Of a DNA stretch of 19,645 bases, positions 14,331 to 19,645 are shown one piece after another (positions within the stretch are counted from its first letter, which is position 1; each line of letters opens with the position of its first letter). Source of the stretch: Gammaproteobacteria bacterium. GTDB lineage: Bacteria; Pseudomonadota; Gammaproteobacteria; DSM-19610. The stretch is taken from the NCBI GenBank assembly GCA_030618475.1, contig JAUXDG010000021.1:1-19645 (forward strand), read 5' to 3'. The notes under the pieces are model-generated. The model was not told the origin of the DNA. It made no database searches and worked only from the letters and a program-made list of their open reading frames with translations. The translations under genes were made by a program, and so were the position numbers.

Positions 14331-14894
14331 ATGCTCACCGCCATACTCGCCATCGGTATGCTTGCCGCCCTGTTTGGTTTGCTGCTGGGATATTCTGCCA
14401 TCCGCTTCAAAGTCGAAGGCGACCCGATCGTCGACCAGATCGATGCCATACTGCCCCAGACGCAATGCGGACAGTGTACCTATCCGGGTTGCCGCCCGTA
14501 CGCCAAAGCCATCGCCGCCGGTGAAGCAGACATCAACCAGTGCCCACCCGGTGGTGAAGCCACCATACAATCCCTGGCGGAATTGCTGGGTGTTGATCCC
14601 AAACCGCTCAATGCCGAGCACGGTGTACACAAGGAAAAACGGGTCGCCATTATCGATGAACAGGTATGCATAGGCTGCACCCTGTGCATTCAGGCCTGCC
14701 CGGTAGATGCTATTCTCGGCGCAGCCAAGCAGATGCACACCATCATCGAAATCGAATGTACCGGCTGTGAACTCTGCATTCCACCCTGTCCGGTCGACTG
14801 TATAAGCATGGTGCCGTTGAAACAGAGTATCCGCGAATGGAAATGGCCTTACCCGGCAGATGAACGACGCCCCATCGCGGCGTCTGCCGATTAA
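14331..14894 (+). CDS. rnfB: Electron transport complex subunit RnfB (RsxB)
   Basis: It is the ferredoxin-like subunit that passes electrons between soluble ferredoxin and the membrane part of Rnf. It has 187 residues. An N-terminal membrane anchor (residues ~3-24) is followed by the RnfB-type [4Fe-4S] domain with C46, C49, C54 and C71. Two bacterial-ferredoxin clusters follow: C113-x2-C-x2-C-x3-C123 and C143-x2-C-x2-C-x3-C153, each ending C-P. It ends soon after the second cluster, as the short proteobacterial form does. The ATG has almost no Shine-Dalgarno. The gene begins 20 bases after the right arm of the repeat element, so its translation is not coupled to rnfA. Confidence 0.96.
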   Translation: MLTAILAIGMLAALFGLLLGYSAIRFKVEGDPIVDQIDAILPQTQCGQCTYPGCRPYAKAIAAGEADINQCPPGGEATIQSLAELLGVDPKPLNAEHGVHKEKRVAIIDEQVCIGCTLCIQACPVDAILGAAKQMHTIIEIECTGCELCIPPCPVDCISMVPLKQSIREWKWPYPADERRPIAASAD

Positions 14895-14940
14895 TGGCCA
14901 AGGTATTTTTGCGCTCGCAGCCTGTACAATACAGCGTCTA

Positions 14941-16587
14941 ATGATAACAATACTCGAACAAGCGCTAAATTTTCATGGAGGCTTGCGTCTCGACGCAAAC
15001 AAGGCGCAATCGTTACGCACTCCATTACGCCAGGCCAGCATACCGGAACGCCTGTTTGTGCCCCTGAGCCAGCACATTGGTGAAGCCGCCGAGCCTTTGG
15101 TCGAGGTCGGTGACAGCCTTTTAAAGGGCCAGCCGATGGCCCGCTCATTAAGTTATATCAGCGCACCCGTGCATGCCCCGACCTCCGGCAGGGTTATCGA
15201 TATCGGCGCCTATCCGGTCCCGCACCCCTCCGGGCTGAAAGCGGACTGCATCGTCATCGAGGCAGATGGTGAAGACCAGGCTGCGCCAAGCGGCCTGAGG
15301 ATGGAAGCTGTATTTGAAGCCGATCCGGCTGATATTCGGCAACGCGTCCGCGATGCGGGTATCGTCGGCCTGGGCGGCGCCGGCTTTCCGACTTCGGTAA
15401 AGCTCAACCCGGGCCCGGACCGGGAGGTTGAACTGCTGGTCATCAATGCGGCCGAATGCGAACCCTACATCAGCTGTGACGAAGCGCTGATGTGCTGCAG
15501 GACGCAGGAGGTCATCGATGGCATACGCATTATGCGTCACGCCTTGCACGCCAGGCAGGTGGTGATCGGTATCGAAGACAATATGCCGAACGCCATCTCC
15601 TGCCTGCAAAACGGACTCGACGAAGCGGGTGACACGGATATCCGGGTGATTGCCATTGCAACGGTTTACCCGGCCGGCGGCGAGAAACAGCTCATCTATA
15701 CACTGATCGGAGAGGAAGTTCCCAGCCAGGGCCTGCCAATTGACCTGGGTATCGTTTGCCATAATGTCGGAACCGCCGCAGCAGTCGGGCGTGCGCTGCT
15801 GCAGGGAGAGCCCTTGATCTCGCGTGTGGTAACGGTCACAGGTGCTGGTGTCAGGCAACCGGCTAATCTCGATGTCAGGATTGGTACGCCGATCGCTGAG
15901 CTCATTGCACAATGTGGGGGCTATACCGATAAAGTGGCACGGTTGCTGATGGGGGGACCTATGATGGGAGTGTCTTTACCCAGCGATGCCATGCCCGTCA
16001 TAAAAACCACCAACTGCATTCTGGCGGCAAGCCGGCAGGAGGCGCCCCAGGCGTTGCCTGCCCACCCGTGTATCCGCTGTGGCAAGTGTGCCGAGGTCTG
16101 CCCGGCCAGCCTGCTGCCACAACAACTTTTCTGGTATGCGCATGCACAGGATTTTGACAAGGTTCAGGATTACAAGCTGTTCGATTGCATTGAGTGCGGC
16201 TGCTGTGCCCAGGTGTGTCCAAGCCATATTCCTCTGGTTCAGTACTACCGCTTTGCTAAAACCGAAATCTGGAACCAGGAACGCGAGCGGGAGAAAGCCG
16301 ACATAGCACGGCAGCGTCACGAGTTCCGTCTTGAGCGCCTGGAACGTGAAAAGAAAGAACTGCAGGCGCGCCGCGCCAAGGCCAAGAAAGCACTCAACAA
16401 ACCCAAGGCCGGCAGTGCCGATAGCAAGAAAGCTGAAATCACCGCGGCACTGGAACGCGTAAAAGCCAGGAAAGCCGAACAAGCGGCAACTGCCAGAAAT
16501 ACAGATAACCTGACCGAGGAACAACAGACTAAAATAGCGGAAATCGATAAACGCCGTGCATCCGATCACAACGAAAACCGACCCTGA
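14941..16587 (+). CDS. rnfC: Electron transport complex subunit RnfC (RsxC)
   Basis: It is the peripheral NADH- and FMN-binding subunit with two [4Fe-4S] clusters, facing the cytoplasm. It has 548 residues from ATG 14941. Order: a barrel-sandwich N-terminal region with H-A-P-T-S-G-R-V, then a NuoF-like Rossmann fold with I-V-G-L-G-G-A-G-F-P-T (about 141-151) and N-A-A-E-C-E-P-Y, then clusters C377-I-R-C-G-K-C-A-E-V-C-P and C416-I-E-C-G-C-C-A-Q-V-C-P. A lysine/alanine/glutamate-rich charged helix fills the last ~110 residues. That tail is shorter than the long repetitive tail of E. coli RsxC. A start further upstream (14860) would overlap rnfB by 35 bases and is unlikely. It ends with TGATG, sharing one base with rnfD. 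Confidence 0.96.
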   Translation: MITILEQALNFHGGLRLDANKAQSLRTPLRQASIPERLFVPLSQHIGEAAEPLVEVGDSLLKGQPMARSLSYISAPVHAPTSGRVIDIGAYPVPHPSGLKADCIVIEADGEDQAAPSGLRMEAVFEADPADIRQRVRDAGIVGLGGAGFPTSVKLNPGPDREVELLVINAAECEPYISCDEALMCCRTQEVIDGIRIMRHALHARQVVIGIEDNMPNAISCLQNGLDEAGDTDIRVIAIATVYPAGGEKQLIYTLIGEEVPSQGLPIDLGIVCHNVGTAAAVGRALLQGEPLISRVVTVTGAGVRQPANLDVRIGTPIAELIAQCGGYTDKVARLLMGGPMMGVSLPSDAMPVIKTTNCILAASRQEAPQALPAHPCIRCGKCAEVCPASLLPQQLFWYAHAQDFDKVQDYKLFDCIECGCCAQVCPSHIPLVQYYRFAKTEIWNQEREREKADIARQRHEFRLERLEREKKELQARRAKAKKALNKPKAGSADSKKAEITAALERVKARKAEQAATARNTDNLTEEQQTKIAEIDKRRASDHNENRP

Positions 16588-17630
16588 TGGAATTTCCGAC
16601 ACAGAGTTCACCCTATCTGCCGCTGAGCAACGATCTGAACCGCTTAATGGCACAGGTCATGCTGGCACTGATACCGGGCGCCCTGTGCCTGTTCTGGTTT
16701 TTTGGCTGGGGTGTGCTGTTTAACCTGTTGATCACCGCCACTACCGCCGTTACCGCCGAAGCCATGGTGCTGAAACTCCGCAAAAGGCCCGTGATGGCAA
16801 CGCTCAGCGATGGCAGCGCGATTGTAACCGGTTTATTGCTGGGTCTGGCCTTGCCGCCGCTGGCTCCCTGGTGGATTCCGGTTGTCGGCGCCCTGTTTGC
16901 TATTATCGTCGCCAAACAGTTGTATGGTGGACTGGGTTACAACCCCTTCAACCCGGCCATGGTTGGTTATGTGGTTTTAATCATTTCCTTCCCGCTGCAG
17001 ATGACACTCTGGTCACCACCAAGAGGGATAGAAGCAGAATTTCTGCCTTTCCTTGATACGGTACGGCTGGTATTCACGCAAGCGCTGGCCGACGGCGTGA
17101 CACTGGACAGCGTAACCATGGCAACACCGCTGGACACGTCCAAAACCGAGATTGGCCTGAATCTAACCTGGAGTGAGATTCTTTCCAAACCCCTGTATGG
17201 CAGTTTCGCCGGCCATGGCTGGGAATGGATCAACATGACTTTCCTGATCGGCGGACTCTGGTTGTGGCAAAGACGCGCCATAGACTGGCATATCCCGGTT
17301 GGCATGCTTTCAGCGCTGTTTATTGTCTCCCTGCTCTTTTATATCGCCGACGCCGACAGCTTCGGCTCACCGATTTTCCACCTGTTCAGCGGCGCTACCA
17401 TGCTCGGTGCCTTCTTTATCGCCACCGACCCTGTATCGGCGGCCACCACGCCACGCGGACGCCTGTATTTCGGTGCCGGTATCGGCATCCTGACCTATGT
17501 CATCCGCGGCTGGGGCGGATACCCGGATGGGGTGGCATTCGCCGTTCTGTTGATGAACATGGCCGCCCCGACGATCGACTATTACACCCAGCCGCGCGTA
17601 TTCGGTCACCGGGACCCCAAGGACTCCTGA
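16587..17630 (+). CDS. rnfD: Electron transport complex subunit RnfD (RsxD)
   Basis: It is a membrane subunit carrying covalently bound FMN, homologous to NqrB. It has 347 residues and about nine to ten membrane helices. The flavinylation motif D-x-x-[ST]-x-A-T is present as D174-S-V-T-M-A-T180, followed by P-L-D-T. This aligns with the E. coli segment carrying Thr187, so T180 should be the FMN-linked residue. Other family blocks are K-Q-L-Y-G-G-L-G-Y-N-P-F-N-P-A-M, S-G-A-T-M-L-G-A-F-F-I-A-T-D-P-V and G-G-Y-P-D-G-V-A-F-A-V-L-L near the end. The start codon overlaps the rnfC stop by one base. FMN attachment would need an ApbE enzyme, not encoded here. Confidence 0.97.
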   Translation: MEFPTQSSPYLPLSNDLNRLMAQVMLALIPGALCLFWFFGWGVLFNLLITATTAVTAEAMVLKLRKRPVMATLSDGSAIVTGLLLGLALPPLAPWWIPVVGALFAIIVAKQLYGGLGYNPFNPAMVGYVVLIISFPLQMTLWSPPRGIEAEFLPFLDTVRLVFTQALADGVTLDSVTMATPLDTSKTEIGLNLTWSEILSKPLYGSFAGHGWEWINMTFLIGGLWLWQRRAIDWHIPVGMLSALFIVSLLFYIADADSFGSPIFHLFSGATMLGAFFIATDPVSAATTPRGRLYFGAGIGILTYVIRGWGGYPDGVAFAVLLMNMAAPTIDYYTQPRVFGHRDPKDS

Positions 17631-17633
17631 ATC

Positions 17634-18272
17634 GTGTCTTACCGGCCGGTTTTAATCTCCACCATCTTCCTGTTTCTGTTCGCTGTGATAGGCAGTGGCC
17701 TGGTTTCATTCACTTTTGACAGTACCGCCGAACGCATTGCCGATAACCAGCGCAAAGCCCTGCTCAAGAGCCTCAACGAACTGGTCCCCAGCGATCGTTA
17801 CGACAACGATATTTTCGCTGACACCCTCTATGTAAACAGCAGCGAACTGCTGGGAACCGATGACCCTGTGCCGGTCTACCGGGCCCGCAAAAACGGCTGG
17901 CCGGTTGCCGCCGTGCTGGCAGCTGTCGCGCCGGACGGCTATAGCGGCGCAATCAGGCTGCTGGTTGCCGTCAATCTGGATGGTACCCTGGCCGGTGTCC
18001 GCGTAGTCCAGCATCGCGAAACCCCCGGCCTGGGTGATGCTATCGAAGCCGAAAGGTCTGACTGGATTCTGGGATTCAAGGGCAAGTCGCTGACCAATCC
18101 GCTAAAGAAAGGCTGGAAGGTAAAACGTGATGGCGGGACATTCGACCAGTTTACCGGTGCAACTATTACCCCTCGAGCTGTCGTGAAAGCGGTGCACAAA
18201 GCTTTGCTATACTTCCAGTTACACGCGCACAGCCTGTTCGAACAAAGCCCTGATCAAGCCACTGATTCATGA
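17634..18272 (+). CDS. rnfG: Electron transport complex subunit RnfG (RsxG)
   Basis: It is a subunit with one N-terminal membrane helix (residues ~5-27) and an FMN-binding domain exposed to the periplasm. It has 212 residues. The covalent FMN site is D171-Q-F-T-G-A-T177 followed by I-T-P-R-A-V-V, so T177 is the expected flavin-linked threonine. Q-H-R-E-T-P-G-L-G-D earlier in the chain is the other conserved FMN-binding-domain block. The start is a GTG at 17634 with AAGGA ten bases upstream, three bases after the rnfD stop. It overlaps rnfE by four bases (ATGA). Confidence 0.96.
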   Translation: MSYRPVLISTIFLFLFAVIGSGLVSFTFDSTAERIADNQRKALLKSLNELVPSDRYDNDIFADTLYVNSSELLGTDDPVPVYRARKNGWPVAAVLAAVAPDGYSGAIRLLVAVNLDGTLAGVRVVQHRETPGLGDAIEAERSDWILGFKGKSLTNPLKKGWKVKRDGGTFDQFTGATITPRAVVKAVHKALLYFQLHAHSLFEQSPDQATDS

Positions 18273-18955
18273 CGACCTATCAAAACATTATCCGCGACGG
18301 CTTCTGGTCCAACAATGTCGGCCTGGTACAGCTGCTCGGCCTGTGCCCCCTGCTGGCGGTCACGGGCACCTTTATCAACGGGCTGGGGCTGGGCCTGGCG
18401 ACCATGGCAACACTGGTCGCCTCCAACGTCATCGTTTCACTGATCCGCAAGCTGGTCAGGCCTGAAGTCCGCATTCCGGTTTTCGTGCTGGTTATCGCCT
18501 CCATCGTGACCATCATCGAACTGTCCATGAGCGCCTGGTTCTACGAGTTATACAAAGTGCTCGGTATTTTTATTCCGCTGATAGTCACCAACTGCTCGAT
18601 CATCGGCCGCGCCGAAGCCTTCGCTTCGAAAAACACCGTCGGCCGTTCGTTTGTCGACGGTGTCAGCATGGGGTTTGGTTTTCTTCTGGTACTGGTAGCA
18701 CTTGGCAGCTTGCGCGAAATCATCGGTCAGGGCACCCTGTTTTCTCAGGCACAACTGATGTTTGGTGAGGCAGCCCGCTCCATGACCATCACTTTCGTCG
18801 ATGGTTACGGTGGCTTCCTGATCGCGGTACTGCCACCGGGGGCGTTTATCGGTCTGGGATTGCTGATTGCCTTGAAAAACATTATCGACAAACGCCTGGA
18901 AAGCAAGGCTGTCCCATCGGTTACCAGTACTGAAGCAGCCAGAACCGCTGGATAG
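18269..18955 (+). CDS. rnfE: Electron transport complex subunit RnfE (RsxE)
   Basis: It is an integral membrane partner and paralogue of RnfA. It has 228 residues and six membrane helices. Conserved segments are W-S-N-N-V-G-L-V-Q-L-L-G-L-C-P-L-L-A-V near the start and G-I-F-I-P-L-I-V-T-N-C-S-I-I-G-R-A-E-A-F in the middle. The cysteine in each is expected to share the [2Fe-2S] centre with RnfA. Its ATG overlaps the rnfG stop, and its TAG stop is immediately followed by the nth start, so translation is coupled on both sides. Confidence 0.97.
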   Translation: MTTYQNIIRDGFWSNNVGLVQLLGLCPLLAVTGTFINGLGLGLATMATLVASNVIVSLIRKLVRPEVRIPVFVLVIASIVTIIELSMSAWFYELYKVLGIFIPLIVTNCSIIGRAEAFASKNTVGRSFVDGVSMGFGFLLVLVALGSLREIIGQGTLFSQAQLMFGEAARSMTITFVDGYGGFLIAVLPPGAFIGLGLLIALKNIIDKRLESKAVPSVTSTEAARTAG

Positions 18956-19591
18956 ATGAACAAACAAAAACGCATCGAAATATTCACCCGGCTGCGCAAC
19001 GAAAACCCCCACCCAACCACCGAACTCAACTACGGCAACCCTTTCCAGCTTCTGGTCGCTGTTACGCTCTCGGCACAAGCGACCGATGTGGGTGTCAACA
19101 AAGCCACCAGGGCGCTGTTTAGAATAATCAAAACCCCGCAAGCGATGCTCAGGCTGGGAGAACCCGCTTTAAAGGAACACATCAAAACCATTGGCCTGTA
19201 TAACAACAAGGCCAAAAACCTGATCGCCGCCTGCAGGATTCTGCTGGAACAACACGGCGGCAAGGTTCCCGATCAACGCGAGGCGCTCCAAGCACTGCCG
19301 GGTGTCGGTCGAAAAACCGCCAACGTCATTCTCAATACGGCGTTCGGCCAGGCCACGATTGCGGTCGACACCCATATTTTCCGGGTATCAAATCGAACCG
19401 GTATCGCGCCAGGTAAGAACGTCAACGAGGTCGAACAAAAACTGCTCAAGTTCGTAGCGGAGGAATTCAGGCAGGATGCACACCATTGGCTGATTCTGCA
19501 CGGCCGTTATACCTGCGTCGCACGAACCCCACGCTGTGGAAGTTGCGTCATCGAGGATCTGTGTGAATACCGGCATAAAACGGAAGTCTGA
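18956..19591 (+). CDS. nth: Endonuclease III, DNA glycosylase/AP lyase
   Basis: It removes oxidised pyrimidines and cuts at abasic sites in base-excision repair. It has 211 residues, the same length as E. coli Nth. The helix-hairpin-helix L-P-G-V-G-R-K120-T-A gives the Schiff-base lysine, and D138 lies in V-D-T-H-I-F. The [4Fe-4S] loop uses C187, C194, C197 and C203, all at E. coli numbering. It begins at the base after the rnfE stop, so it is the last gene of the rnf operon. This linkage is standard in gammaproteobacteria. It has no visible intrinsic terminator before the window ends. Confidence 0.97.
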   Translation: MNKQKRIEIFTRLRNENPHPTTELNYGNPFQLLVAVTLSAQATDVGVNKATRALFRIIKTPQAMLRLGEPALKEHIKTIGLYNNKAKNLIAACRILLEQHGGKVPDQREALQALPGVGRKTANVILNTAFGQATIAVDTHIFRVSNRTGIAPGKNVNEVEQKLLKFVAEEFRQDAHHWLILHGRYTCVARTPRCGSCVIEDLCEYRHKTEV

Positions 19592-19613
19592 CGCGAATGC
19601 TATTTAGTCAGGT

Positions 19614-19645
19614 TAATGTCATGTCAATAGCCACGGAAGGCACGG
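19614..19645. repeat. Left end of another CCACGGAA-type repeat, cut by the window edge
   Basis: TAATGTCATGTCAATAGCCA followed by CGGAAGGCACGG repeats the sequence at 4088-4112 with two changes in the first 25 bases. It starts 22 bases after the nth stop. The second 9-base unit (CCACGGAAGG then CACGG) is visible, but the matching right arm lies outside the window. Confidence 0.7.

Noticed and set aside
14860..14940. Extended rnfC start overlapping rnfB by 35 bases
   Set aside because: The added residues match no family N-terminus that I know; ATG 14941 fits the RnfC opening G-G-L-R-L.
15148..15912. 254-codon minus-strand frame inside rnfC
   Set aside because: It is a mirror of the rnfC coding strand with no start signal or recognisable domain.

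Overview
The window looks like chromosomal core DNA of a gammaproteobacterium. Three groups point there: a complete rnfABCDGE-nth cluster in the standard proteobacterial order, purM-purN with a DUF3108 gene downstream and a divergent DUF2066/hda operon, and a metG of 677 codons back to back with an apbC(mrp)-dcd pair. Codon usage favours G/C at third positions throughout, and no gene stands out as foreign. A sulfur-oxidiser-like or related deep gammaproteobacterial lineage is my guess from the gene style only; nothing in the window proves it.

Layout. 1-1118 (+) is the 3' part of a PilZ-like protein. 1204-2502 (-) holds two lipoprotein genes with DUF4398-type helical domains, the downstream one also carrying LysM. 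2638-4052 (+) is arsC-wrbA-DUF2069. 4228-6540 (-) is DUF2066, a CDP-alcohol phosphatidyltransferase and hda, tightly packed. 6650-9251 (+) is purM-purN, a large hairpin, then DUF3108. 9282-11126 (-) holds dcd and apbC, separated by a long stem-loop repeat. 11340-13373 (+) is metG. 13525-19591 (+) is rnfA, B, C, D, G, E and nth.

How the genes work together. The Rnf proteins form a membrane complex that moves electrons between NADH and ferredoxin (or to the SoxR reset pathway) coupled to ion movement. RnfB and RnfC keep their Fe-S ligands, and RnfD and RnfG keep their covalent-flavin threonine motifs. Purine synthesis (PurM, PurN), dUTP/dCTP supply (Dcd), replication control (Hda), Fe-S delivery (ApbC), Met-tRNA charging (MetG) and base-excision repair (Nth) are all housekeeping jobs.

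The only real accessory content is non-coding. Three complete inverted repeats and one cut copy have arms built from 9-base units of the type CCACGGAA/CCACAAAGG/CACGAAGG (4073-4218, 13384-13474, 14167-14310, 19614-end). Two of them bracket rnfA and separate it from rnfB. A different nested stem-loop repeat lies at 9884-9997, and a 20-bp-arm hairpin lies at 8378-8433. I found no CRISPR array, transposase, tRNA or rRNA, and no new multi-gene system. There is no gene-free stretch longer than 300 bases; the longest, 14107-14330, is mostly repeat.
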